From Lachnospiraceae bacterium (lineage in GTDB: Bacteria > Bacillota > Clostridia > Lachnospirales > Lachnospiraceae): a stretch of DNA of 64,000 bases. The DNA lies in contig CAAEWE010000078.1 of the NCBI GenBank assembly GCA_900759665.1, positions 14,850 to 78,849 of the forward strand, given 5' to 3'. The translations under genes were made by a program, and so were the position numbers. Shown in pieces: positions 33,207 to 41,299 of this stretch. The stretch's first letter is position 1. Each line of letters starts with the position of its first letter. The notes below the pieces were generated by a model. The model was not told the origin of the DNA. It saw nothing but the letters and a program-made list of their open reading frames with translations, and searched no databases.

Positions 33207-34541
33207 TCAGTTTTCTGCGACATCATCAGGGGAAATCTCCGTATCGGAAATCTCCTCCGGGGTTTTTTGTGGTAGCAGATGAACTTTCACCTTATCAATG
33301 CGGTTTTTTTCGGCTGCAAGAACGATATATTCCGCATACTGATCTGAAACACGTTCTCCTGTCTTTGGAAAATGATCCAGAAGATTAATGATATGACCGG
33401 CAATGGAATCATAATCTTCGGATTCCAGATTGATGCCTAATTCTTCATTGATATCATCTAATTTTGCGACACCAAGAAGTATGTAGTTCTCCTCGTCAAT
33501 CTTTGTGATTTCATCTTCCTCGTATCCATCATATTCATCACGGATCTCACCAACAATCTCCTCGATCAGATCCTCGATGGTCAGTAATCCAGCAGTGGCA
33601 CCGTATTCATCAAGAACGATTGCCATAGGGATCGATTCCTGTTTCATTTCAAAGAAAAGTTCGGATATTTTTTTGTATTCATAGGTAAAATACGGTTCCC
33701 GCATGAGCTCGGATATTTTAAAATCCTCATGGGATCCTTCATAAAAAAAGATATCCTTGAGGTTGATGATTCCAAGAATGTTATCCCGGCTTTCCTTATA
33801 TACAGGCATTCGTGTAAATTTCTTTTTGCTGTAGCATTCCATGAGTTCCTGATAAGTAAAGTCCACATTGGCAAATTCCACATCCATCTTTGGAACCATG
33901 ACATCCTTTGCCAGAGAGTCACCGAAATCCACTACATTTGTGATCATTTCGCGTTCTTCGCTTTCGATAACGCCCTCTTCATGGCTGACGTTGACCATGG
34001 TAAGCAGCTCATTCTCTGTGATGATCGGCCGTGGTGAAACATCCACATGTAGAAGCTTCAGTAAACCCAGGGAAATCTGGTTCATCAGAAATGAAACCGG
34101 ACGCAGGATCTGCGTGAGTGCATAAACCGGTTTGGCGTACAATAATGCCAGCTTTTCCGCGTTGATCGTGGCCAGTGATTTTGGAACAATCTCTCCGAAA
34201 ATAAGGATCAGAACTGTCAGCACACCGGTTGCGATTCCGGTGAACAAACTGGCTGATACCGGTAATCCGTTCCGTTGGGCGATGCGGATCGCATAGGAAG
34301 TTGTCAGAGAAGAAGCAGTCAGATTTACAATATTGTTTCCAATAAGAATGCCGCTTAACAGTTGTGTCGGTTTTTCAATCAGTTTTAAGACGGTGGCAGC
34401 ATTTCTGGTATGCTCTTCTGCCATAGACTGCATACGAACTTTGTTTACGGTTGTCAGACACGTTTCTGCCGATGAAAAAAAGGCAGAAAGAAGCAGAAGC
34501 ATTAATAAAATAATAATCTGCGAGGCGTCACTCGAATCCAA
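33207..34541 (-). CDS. CNNM/HlyC-CorC family membrane protein
   Basis: The 444-residue protein has a DUF21 (CNNM) membrane domain with about four helices (FFSSAETCLTTVNKVR, FGEIVPKSLA), two CBS domains (VMVPKMDV, TRMPVYKESRDNILGIINLKD, MAIVLDEYGATAGLLTIEDL) and a C-terminal CorC/HlyC domain. Such proteins take part in magnesium or other divalent-cation homeostasis; CBS domains often sense adenine nucleotides. The start is TTG at 34541, eight bases behind TGGAG; no in-frame ATG fits. It is transcribed alone from the promoter at 34648-34676. Confidence 0.9.
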   Translation of the reverse strand: MDSSDASQIIILLMLLLLSAFFSSAETCLTTVNKVRMQSMAEEHTRNAATVLKLIEKPTQLLSGILIGNNIVNLTASSLTTSYAIRIAQRNGLPVSASLFTGIATGVLTVLILIFGEIVPKSLATINAEKLALLYAKPVYALTQILRPVSFLMNQISLGLLKLLHVDVSPRPIITENELLTMVNVSHEEGVIESEEREMITNVVDFGDSLAKDVMVPKMDVEFANVDFTYQELMECYSKKKFTRMPVYKESRDNILGIINLKDIFFYEGSHEDFKISELMREPYFTYEYKKISELFFEMKQESIPMAIVLDEYGATAGLLTIEDLIEEIVGEIRDEYDGYEEDEITKIDEENYILLGVAKLDDINEELGINLESEDYDSIAGHIINLLDHFPKTGERVSDQYAEYIVLAAEKNRIDKVKVHLLPQKTPEEISDTEISPDDVAEN

Positions 34542-34647
34542 AAAATCAACTCCATTTCTTAAATAAAATATGAATGCCTATTTTATGATATGTGAGACAG
34601 AATACAGCGTTCCTGATCATCCGATATCATTCGATAGTATTGTTCCT

Positions 34648-34676
34648 ATTTTACCTAGCAGGGCGTTTCTTGTCAA
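34648..34676 (-). promoter_or_regulatory. Promoter of the CNNM-type gene
   Basis: On the minus strand TTGACA (34676-34671), 17 bases, TAAAAT (34653-34648), a near-consensus promoter. Confidence 0.7.
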
Positions 34677-34743
34677 GGTGCATCTGTAGGCAGGATCCAT
34701 TTTCTGACAATTTTAGGAAATGTTAGAAAAAATCAGAAAAAAC

Positions 34744-34772
34744 TTGAAAAAATACAATGATAGATGTACAAT
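34744..34772 (+). promoter_or_regulatory. Promoter of the phospholipase-C-like gene
   Basis: TTGAAA (34744-34749), 17 bases, TACAAT (34767-34772). Confidence 0.65.
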
Positions 34773-34841
34773 TATATCAGTAAAGCGATATGCATCTGAT
34801 TTAATATCAGAAAGATGTGTATATCGGTGGGGGAGGTTGAT

Positions 34842-35426
34842 ATGAGGAAAAAATCCCATATTTCACTTGCATGGTATCTGATGAATAGTGAAGGCATGGA
34901 TGCTTTGAAACTTCATAAAGGATCCTTTTACATGGGCAGTGTATTGCCGGACTGCATGCCGTCTTTTCTGGTTCGCAGACATACGATTGAGGATTCCTTT
35001 GAAGTCTTAGAGAGAGAGTTTCAGAAACTGGTATCACATTTTGACCCTGTAAAAGGGATAAACTGCTATTTTTGCAGACATTTAGGGATGATCACCCATT
35101 ATGTTTCTGATTATTTTACATTTCCGCATAACGCAAATTACCCGGGAAATTTAAAGGATCACTGTATCTATGAGGAGGAGCTGAAAAAGCAGCTTCGAGC
35201 CTACGTTCACAGCCCGGAAGCAATCAGAAAGCGTCAGGTGCAGGAAATGCATAATCCCAGTGATATTCTGGCGATGATCCGTCAGATGCATGAGAAGTAT
35301 CTACAGATGGAAAGCGTAGTCAGGAGAGACTGTGAGTATATTATTGAATTGTGCCATAAGGTAGTAGATGCGGTATTGTGCTTTTTAGAATCACTGTCTA
35401 TCACGAAAGTATCAGTGGCTGTGTAA
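34842..35426 (+). CDS. Zinc-dependent phospholipase C family protein
   Basis: The 194-residue protein shows the histidine/aspartate pattern of the zinc-dependent phospholipase C family (PF00882): SHISLAWYL near the start, KGSFYMGSVLPDCMPSF, and HLGMITHYVSDYFTFPHN in the middle. Secreted members are toxins, but this one lacks a signal peptide, is short and is of the cytosolic kind found widely in Clostridia, whose substrate is unknown. ATG 34842 follows GGGGGAGG; the longer frame from 34815 is not needed. It ends before a dispersed repeat and a strong terminator. Confidence 0.8.
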   Translation: MRKKSHISLAWYLMNSEGMDALKLHKGSFYMGSVLPDCMPSFLVRRHTIEDSFEVLEREFQKLVSHFDPVKGINCYFCRHLGMITHYVSDYFTFPHNANYPGNLKDHCIYEEELKKQLRAYVHSPEAIRKRQVQEMHNPSDILAMIRQMHEKYLQMESVVRRDCEYIIELCHKVVDAVLCFLESLSITKVSVAV

Positions 35427-35481
35427 TAAGGAATGATATGGAGGGCAGTTTTTGTTTTATGAGGACAGAACTGTAATAAAG

Positions 35482-35523
35482 GATGCAAGGGGCAAATGCC
35501 TTTTGACCCCGACATCATAATAG
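35482..35523 (+). repeat. Dispersed palindromic repeat, copy C
   Basis: GATGCAAGGGGCAAATGCC, then TTTTGACCCC and GACATCATAATAGG; the stem GGGGCAAA faces TTTTGACCCC. It matches copies A (7791) and B (9486). Confidence 0.6.
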
Positions 35524-35536
35524 GAATTGGGTAGAG

Positions 35537-35575
35537 ACGGAGAGCTCCGGTACATTGGATCGGAATGCTCTCCGT
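35537..35575 (+). terminator. Terminator after the phospholipase-C-like gene
   Basis: ACGGAGAGCTCCG (35537-35549) pairs with CGGA-AT-GCTCTCCGT (35561-35575), leaving a 2-base bulge; TATTGTTTT follows. Confidence 0.7.
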
Positions 35576-35585
35576 TATTGTTTTC

Positions 35586-35613
35586 TTGACAAATAAATAA
35601 AAACGAGTAAAAT
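35586..35613 (+). promoter_or_regulatory. Promoter of the metal ABC transporter
   Basis: TTGACA (35586-35591), 16 bases, TAAAAT (35608-35613). A palindrome GAAAA-GGG-TTTTC follows at 35614-35626, over the expected transcription start, and may be an operator. Confidence 0.55.
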
Positions 35614-35656
35614 GAAAAGGGTTTTCAAATTCAACAAAGTATAGAAAAGAGGTATC

Positions 35657-36364
35657 ATGAGTCATATAGAAAAAGAATGTCTGATATCCTGTCAGGATGC
35701 TGCCCTGGGCTATGAAAACAAAGCAGTTCTGGAGCATCTGGATATTAAGATCATGGAGGGGGAATACATTTGTGTGATCGGAGAGAATGGTTCCGGCAAA
35801 AGCACATTGATAAAATCCCTGCTTGGTCTTCTTAAGCCTGTCAGCGGCACGGTGCAGATCAACCGTTCCATTGGGAAGGGTGCTGTGGGATATCTGCCAC
35901 AGCAGACACAGATACAGAGAAATTTTCCGGTCAGTACGATGGAGGTTGTTTTGTCCGGTTTTTTGAATGATATGCGTTTCCGGCCGTTTTATAAGAAAAA
36001 AGAAAAGCAGGAGGCCAGATATCATCTGGAACATTTGGGGATTGCGGATCTGGAAAAAAAGTGTTACGGCGAGCTTTCGGGAGGACAGCAGCAGCGAGTT
36101 CTTCTGGCAAGGGCACTGTGTGCGGCAGACCGGATCCTTGTTCTGGATGAACCGGTAACCGGACTGGATCCCATGGCAGCCAATACGCTGTATGAAAGTA
36201 TGGAACTTTTGCACCGGGAGGGGATGGCCGTGGTGATGGTTACGCATGATATGGGAAACGCCCTGAAATATGCAGATAAAATACTGCACATTAGTAACGA
36301 TGGATATTTCTTTGGAACCGTGGAGGAATATAAACAGTCGGATTATGCACAGATGTTTTTATAA
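35657..36364 (+). CDS. Metal (Zn/Mn-type) ABC transporter ATP-binding protein
   Basis: The 235-residue ATPase has Walker A GENGSGKSTLIKS, Q-loop VGYLPQQTQIQRNFP, signature LSGGQQQRVLLARAL, Walker B ILVLDEPVTGLDP and H-loop VMVTHDMGNALKYADKIL. The Q-loop region and the partner permease (ABC-3 type) point to the ZnuC/MntB class that imports zinc or manganese. The permease gene follows after 59 bases. No substrate-binding protein gene lies nearby, so it must be encoded elsewhere or the system works with a shared one. Confidence 0.85.
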   Translation: MSHIEKECLISCQDAALGYENKAVLEHLDIKIMEGEYICVIGENGSGKSTLIKSLLGLLKPVSGTVQINRSIGKGAVGYLPQQTQIQRNFPVSTMEVVLSGFLNDMRFRPFYKKKEKQEARYHLEHLGIADLEKKCYGELSGGQQQRVLLARALCAADRILVLDEPVTGLDPMAANTLYESMELLHREGMAVVMVTHDMGNALKYADKILHISNDGYFFGTVEEYKQSDYAQMFL

Positions 36365-36423
36365 AAGTAAGCCGGATGATTTGGTATTCATGAGCCGGAG
36401 GAAATGAGAATGGAGGATTTCAA

Positions 36424-37254
36424 GTGATTGATATTATCGTGCAGATCATGTCGTATCCATTTATGGTACGAGCATTTGTGGTGGGAATACTGGTCTCTCT
36501 TTGTGCTTCGCTTTTAGGCGTGAGCCTTGTGTTAAAACAGTATTCTATGATCGGGGACGGTCTGTCCCACGTATCTTATGGTGCATTGTCCATTGCACTG
36601 GCATGTGGGATCGCACCCCTTAAATTATCTATCCCGGTCGTTGTGGTTTCAGCATTTTTCCTGCTGCGTATGACCGAAAATAATAAAATGAAAAGTGATG
36701 CTGCAATTGCGGCTCTGTCGGCATCGGCACTGGCGGTCGGTGTATCGGTAACAGCCCTGACCACAGGAATGACAACCGATGTGTGTAGTTATATGTTTGG
36801 AAGCATTCTTGCCATGACAAAGGAGGATGTGGTGTTGAGTGTGGTGCTGTCCGTTCTGGTGCTTGTGCTGTTTGTTTTTTCTTATCACAATATTTTTGCA
36901 GTCACCTTTGACGAAAACTTTTCAAAGGCGACCGGTGTCAGGGTTGGCTTATATAATACACTGCTCTCCGTACTGACAGCCGTGACGATCGTGCTTGGAA
37001 TGCAGATGATGGGAGCAATGTTGATATCCAGCCTGATCATTTTTCCGGCACTGACTTCCATGCGGTTATTCAAAAGTTTCCGCGGGGTGATCATCAGTTC
37101 CGGTATTCTGTCAGTAGTCTGCTTTTGCATTGGAATGATCGTTTCCTACTGCGTTTCCACTCCGGCAGGAGCAAGTATTGTATTGGTAAATCTGTCCTTT
37201 TTTCTGATATTTGCTTTGATCCGGAAAATCCGGGAAAAATTTGGAGTGGCATAA
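36424..37254 (+). CDS. Metal (Zn/Mn-type) ABC transporter permease
   Basis: The 276-residue protein has about eight hydrophobic helices and the ABC-3 features GVSLVLKQYSMIGDGLSHVSYG near the N terminus and ATGVRVGLYNTLLSVLTAVTI, with VLGMQMMGAMLISSLIIFPALTS. It pairs with the ATPase before it. The start is GTG behind GGAGG. It is followed by a tRNA gene rather than a binding-protein gene. The metal could be zinc, manganese or iron; it cannot be told from sequence. Confidence 0.87.
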   Translation: MIDIIVQIMSYPFMVRAFVVGILVSLCASLLGVSLVLKQYSMIGDGLSHVSYGALSIALACGIAPLKLSIPVVVVSAFFLLRMTENNKMKSDAAIAALSASALAVGVSVTALTTGMTTDVCSYMFGSILAMTKEDVVLSVVLSVLVLVLFVFSYHNIFAVTFDENFSKATGVRVGLYNTLLSVLTAVTIVLGMQMMGAMLISSLIIFPALTSMRLFKSFRGVIISSGILSVVCFCIGMIVSYCVSTPAGASIVLVNLSFFLIFALIRKIREKFGVA

Positions 37255-37319
37255 AGCTTGATTTTTCAAGGATTTGCAGCCTTTTTGATGAAAAAAATAA
37301 AAAAAATTAAAAAAAGGGG

Positions 37320-37348
37320 TTGCAAAACCCGGAAAATTGTTTTATACT
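37320..37348 (+). promoter_or_regulatory. Promoter of tRNA-Gln
   Basis: TTGCAA (37320-37325), 17 bases, TATACT (37343-37348), about 40 bases before the tRNA. Confidence 0.65.
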
Positions 37349-37389
37349 AAGCAAGGCTTGTGAGACAGGAACTCACAGGCACAGTGTAA

Positions 37390-37461
37390 TGGGCTATCGC
37401 CAAACGGTAAGGCACTGGACTCTGACTCCAGCATTTCAAGGTTCGAATCCTTGTAGCCCAG
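37390..37461 (+). tRNA. tRNA-Gln (anticodon CTG)
   Basis: The acceptor arms TGGGCTA and TAGCCCA pair fully. The D stem GCC/GGC, anticodon stem CTGGA/TCCAG with loop CTCTGAC (anticodon CTG), and T stem CAAGG/CCTTG with loop TTCGAAT all fold. Position 73 is G and CCA is not encoded. A promoter precedes and a terminator follows, so it is its own unit. Confidence 0.95.
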
Positions 37462-37466
37462 TTGTA

Positions 37467-37503
37467 GTCGTAAAATTGATTTATTCGGTTTTACGGCTTT
37501 TTT
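37467..37503 (+). terminator. Terminator after tRNA-Gln
   Basis: GTCGTAAAA (37467-37475) pairs with TTTTACGGC (37489-37497) with one G-T pair, followed by TTTTTT. Confidence 0.8.
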
Positions 37504-37535
37504 ACTATCAAAAATAAAAAGAAAAGGAGACTAAC

Positions 37536-38696
37536 ATGAAAAAAAGCTTGAAAAAGGTATTATCACTTGTATTATCGCTGGCTCTTGCAGCAGGCGTGGC
37601 TGCCGGGATAAATGTGCAGAAAACACAGGCAGAGACGACAGCGGTCATGAACCTGCCGGTAGTGACAGATTATGCGTCACAACTGGTTCCGGCACAGGCA
37701 GCATTGACACTGCAGGGAAAATCAGCCGGTACACCGGAGGTGATCGTTCCGGTACGTGTGGAAAATGCTGGAGTCGTACAAATTGCAGCTCAGGTAACAA
37801 CAGGCGGAGCAGCATCCATTGAGATGGGATTTTTCTCAGATCAGAATTGTACCGTATCCGCCGGTGGTGCGACAACGATCGCTGCAGGAAGCACACGGGC
37901 AGTGGATAAAGATTATCCGGTAGACAAGGCTGGTGTTTATTATGTCCGTTTCAAATGGAGTTCCCGTGTTCCGGACAATGCTGTAATCATTAATGTTTTA
38001 GGTCAGGCATATTATGGAGAAGAAGCAACTCTCGGCAGTATTTTTCAGCCGGTTTATGTGGGAAATGCATCCAAGAAATTGTATCACAAAGTCGTCGTGA
38101 AAAAGAAGGGTGTGGTTATGATCTGCGGAAATGAGTACCGTGAGGTAACCGGGGGTGTGCAGGCGGCAGGACTGACGGTACAGCTTTGTAATGCCGGGAA
38201 GAAACCACTTCATAATGCATATCTGAATACCATGAACAATTATATCGAGAAATATGCACTTAAGAAGGGAACATATTACGTAGCAGTGGCAACCAGCGAG
38301 AAATATCAGTTAAAGACCCAGACCTTATCATGGAAGGACAAAGGCGGCAGGAATAAAAAGAAAGCAAAAATGATCAAAAAAGGCAAAACAGCCTATGGCA
38401 TGATAACACTTACCGACAGCATGAAAAAGACGCAATGGTATAAGATCAGGCTTGCAAAGCGTTCCAAAATGAAGCTTAAGATATCTACTGCATGTACCGG
38501 GACTTTTTCAAATCTCAAGGTGAAGATCATTCCGGCAAACCGTCATTACAGATTGATCAATAACAGCTTTCCGTTGAGAGATGGTGGGAAGAGGCTTACC
38601 TCCCGCAGTAAGCTGGCAGCAGGTACCTATTATATTAAGATCACCAAGCTGACAAAAGCGGCAAGTGGTGTGTACCGTGTGAAGTTTATGAAATAA
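37536..38696 (+). CDS. Secreted protein of unknown function
   Basis: The 386-residue precursor has a typical signal peptide (KKSLKKVLSLVLSLALAAGV, cleavage likely after TQA near residue 32). The mature part appears to be three similar beta-sandwich units, each with lysine/tyrosine-rich strands such as GVYYVRFKW, GTYYVAVAT and GTYYIKITKL, reminiscent of bacterial pre-peptidase C-terminal (PPC) domains. No catalytic motif or sortase signal is seen. It follows tRNA-Gln and is a single gene ended by the terminator at 38737. Start ATG follows AAAAGGAG. Confidence 0.7.
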   Translation: MKKSLKKVLSLVLSLALAAGVAAGINVQKTQAETTAVMNLPVVTDYASQLVPAQAALTLQGKSAGTPEVIVPVRVENAGVVQIAAQVTTGGAASIEMGFFSDQNCTVSAGGATTIAAGSTRAVDKDYPVDKAGVYYVRFKWSSRVPDNAVIINVLGQAYYGEEATLGSIFQPVYVGNASKKLYHKVVVKKKGVVMICGNEYREVTGGVQAAGLTVQLCNAGKKPLHNAYLNTMNNYIEKYALKKGTYYVAVATSEKYQLKTQTLSWKDKGGRNKKKAKMIKKGKTAYGMITLTDSMKKTQWYKIRLAKRSKMKLKISTACTGTFSNLKVKIIPANRHYRLINNSFPLRDGGKRLTSRSKLAAGTYYIKITKLTKAASGVYRVKFMK

Positions 38697-38736
38697 ACGA
38701 TACAGGGAAATCATACGATATACAGCAAAAGGAATG

Positions 38737-38772
38737 AAAAACTCAGGATCCGATAACCGGTCCTGAGTTTTT
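38737..38772. terminator. Bidirectional terminator
   Basis: AAAAACTCAGGA (38737-38748) pairs with TCCTGAGTTTTT (38761-38772) between the secreted-protein gene and the convergent asnS. Confidence 0.85.
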
Positions 38773-38795
38773 CGTTTTATTGGGCGTAGGAAACT

Positions 38796-40181
38796 TTAAT
38801 AATCGCAGTTTCCGGCAGTTCGTGGAAAAGGTATGACATCGCGGATATTGGAGATTCCGGTAAGATACATAATACATCTCTCAAATCCGAGTCCGAACCC
38901 GGCATGACGTGTGGTGCCGTATCTTCGCAGATCCAGATAAAAATCATAGTTATCCGGTTTCATTCCGGATTCTTTCATACGCCGGGTCAGGCATTCCAGA
39001 TCCTCTTCACGCTGGCTGCCACCGATGATCTCTCCGATGCCCGGTACCAGACAGTCCATGGCAGCAACGGTTTTACCGTCTTCATTCAGCTTCATATAAA
39101 ACGCTTTGATCTCCTTTGGGTAATCTGTAACAAAAACGGGACGTTTGAAGATCTGTTCCGTCAGATAGCGTTCATGTTCTGTCTGCAGATCGCAGCCCCA
39201 CGCTACCGGATAGGTAAACTGATCCTGATGTTCCTTTAACAGCTCAATGGCTTCTGTGTATGTGACATGGGCAAAATCAGACTCCATCACATGGTGAAGC
39301 CGGTCCAGAAGACCTTTGTCGATATATTGGTTCAAAAATGACATTTCCTCCGGTGCCTTGTCCAGAACATATTGAATAATATATTTCAGCATATCTTCTG
39401 CCAGTTTCATATCATCATTCAGATCAGCGAATGCCATTTCCGGTTCGATCATCCAGAATTCGGCGGCATGTCTTGCCGTATTGGAATTCTCTGCCCGGAA
39501 GGTAGGACCGAAGGTATAGATATTCCGGAATGCCATGGCATAAGTCTCTCCGTTTAACTGGCCGCTGACCGTGAGATTTGTTTCTTTTCCAAAGAAATCA
39601 TGGGAGTAATCGGGCAGTCCCTGGTCTGTCAGAGGAACCTCCTTAAGATCCAGCGTGGTTACACGGAACATTTCTCCGGCACCTTCGCAGTCACTGGCAG
39701 TGATCAGTGGAGTGTGGACATATACGAAATCATTCTCCTGAAAAAATCGGTGTATGGCATAGGCTGCCAGAGAACGGATCCGGAAAACGGCCTGAAATGT
39801 ATTGGTGCGGGGACGCAGATGGGGGATCGAACGCAGATATTCCAGAGAATGTCTTTTTTTCTGTAAAGGATAATCCGGGGTGGAAGCACCTTCTATGATA
39901 ATGCTTTGTGCCTGAAGCTCGAAGGGCTGCTTTGCATCCGGCGTTGCAATAAAATGTCCTGTAATGATCAGGGCGGCACCTACATTCTGGTGGCGGATCT
40001 GTTCCAGATTTTCCAGAGTATTATCGTATACGATCTGGAGCGGTTGAAAAAATGTACCATCATTAATAACAATAAATCCGAAATTTTTGGAATCTCGGAT
40101 ACTGCGGATCCAGCCGCATACAGAAATTGTCTGATCGTAGTATTTGTCTGGGTTTTGAAATAATTCTCTGATATAAATCAT
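38796..40181 (-). CDS. asnS: Asparaginyl-tRNA synthetase
   Basis: The 461-residue class IIb synthetase charges tRNA-Asn. An N-terminal OB-fold (SVCGWIRSIRDSKNFGFIVIND) is followed by the catalytic core with TFGPTFRAENSNTARHAAEFWMIEPE (motif 2) and GFGLGFERCIMYLTG (motif 3). The asparagine-specific features over AspRS are the short OB-to-core linker and RAENSNTARHAAEFW. The start follows GGAG with a rather long gap of 12 bases. It is transcribed from 40226-40255. Confidence 0.94.
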   Translation of the reverse strand: MIYIRELFQNPDKYYDQTISVCGWIRSIRDSKNFGFIVINDGTFFQPLQIVYDNTLENLEQIRHQNVGAALIITGHFIATPDAKQPFELQAQSIIIEGASTPDYPLQKKRHSLEYLRSIPHLRPRTNTFQAVFRIRSLAAYAIHRFFQENDFVYVHTPLITASDCEGAGEMFRVTTLDLKEVPLTDQGLPDYSHDFFGKETNLTVSGQLNGETYAMAFRNIYTFGPTFRAENSNTARHAAEFWMIEPEMAFADLNDDMKLAEDMLKYIIQYVLDKAPEEMSFLNQYIDKGLLDRLHHVMESDFAHVTYTEAIELLKEHQDQFTYPVAWGCDLQTEHERYLTEQIFKRPVFVTDYPKEIKAFYMKLNEDGKTVAAMDCLVPGIGEIIGGSQREEDLECLTRRMKESGMKPDNYDFYLDLRRYGTTRHAGFGLGFERCIMYLTGISNIRDVIPFPRTAGNCDY

Positions 40182-40225
40182 ATATACTGATGTCTCCTTT
40201 TCTTTTATACTTCATTTTCTTAATA

Positions 40226-40255
40226 ATAGTATGACTATTTTGCTTAATAAGTCAA
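40226..40255 (-). promoter_or_regulatory. asnS promoter
   Basis: On the minus strand TTGACT (40255-40250), 18 bases, TACTAT (40231-40226). Confidence 0.55.
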
Positions 40256-40287
40256 GTAAATACAATACACTATGAGAAATAGTTTTA

Positions 40288-40316
40288 TTGACTTCCGGGC
40301 AAATAAGTAATAGAAT
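40288..40316 (+). promoter_or_regulatory. Promoter of the response-regulator gene
   Basis: TTGACT (40288-40293), 17 bases, TAGAAT (40311-40316), 31 bases before the start codon. Confidence 0.65.
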
Positions 40317-40346
40317 AGTATTATGTTTTTATTTTGGGAGGAGAAC

Positions 40347-41147
40347 ATGAAAACAATTTTAATTAGCGGGGAACCCTGCGTCATTGAAAAATTCTTACAG
40401 GAAGCACGGTACCTGGAAGAATTGGAGATTTTGCGGAGTTTCCAGGAGGAAAAGGAGGCCTACGATCTAGTCAGCCGGAGGGAGGTCGATCTGGCAGTTA
40501 TTGATCTGGACATGCAAAAGTCAGATGGAGTGGATGTGGGATGGGAGTTAAAAAAGAGAAACCCGGATATTCTGCTGATCTATCTGACGAGAGAACAGAG
40601 GAATCTGATGGAACTGCTTCCTCTTCATCCGGTGGCGGTCGTGGAAAAACCGTTTCGGGAGGGAGAGATCGAATATGTTGTAGAATCGGCATATCTTCTG
40701 TCTAAAAGGAAAAGAAAGAGGATTTATGCCAGAACATTCGGACATTTTGATATTTTTGTCGATGGAAAGCCCATTATGTTCAAAAGTGCAAAAGCGAAGG
40801 AGCTTCTGGCATTTCTGATCGACCGGCGTGGAGGCACAGTGACGACCGATCAGATGATCAATGTTCTCTGGGAGGACAGGCCGAATGATGAGTCTACCCA
40901 GAATCTCTGCAGCAAACTGGTAAAGACACTGCAGCGGGAGCTGCGTGCTGTGGGAGCAGAGGAGATGCTTGTGGTGGCCAGAGGCAGCAAGAGTGTCAAC
41001 GTGGACAGCTTTCAGTGTGATCTGTATGAACTGCTGGATGGAAATCAGAAGATAAAAGCCCAGTATATGGGGAATTATCTGCTGGATTACAGTTGGTCTG
41101 AAAGTCAGACAGCATTGTTAGACCATTTTTTACATCAGGAGCCGTGA
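40347..41147 (+). CDS. Response regulator with atypical receiver and winged-helix output
   Basis: The 266-residue protein has a receiver-like domain (1-115) with a candidate phospho-acceptor D53 in LAVIDLDMQ and the conserved lysine in VVEKPF, but the acidic pair expected near residues 8-9 is replaced by SGE. A winged-helix domain of the SARP/OmpR type follows (about 130-225; FGHFDIFVDGKPIMFKSAKAK, then TVTTDQMINVLWED). Phosphorylation is thus uncertain. No histidine kinase gene is nearby. ATG 40347 follows GGGAGGAG. The Spo0A gene begins 152 bases downstream. Confidence 0.8.
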   Translation: MKTILISGEPCVIEKFLQEARYLEELEILRSFQEEKEAYDLVSRREVDLAVIDLDMQKSDGVDVGWELKKRNPDILLIYLTREQRNLMELLPLHPVAVVEKPFREGEIEYVVESAYLLSKRKRKRIYARTFGHFDIFVDGKPIMFKSAKAKELLAFLIDRRGGTVTTDQMINVLWEDRPNDESTQNLCSKLVKTLQRELRAVGAEEMLVVARGSKSVNVDSFQCDLYELLDGNQKIKAQYMGNYLLDYSWSESQTALLDHFLHQEP

Positions 41148-41299
41148 TTTTTTCATAATTGACAAAATTTCTCAGATAATTCCATTTTAATTCCGGCATA
41201 ATGACATATTTTTTCATTTTATGTTCCATGCTATGGCAAGCAGAGGTTGTAAAATAACGTTGTCAAAGTTAATTGAAAAAGGTAAAAAGGAGAAAAAAT

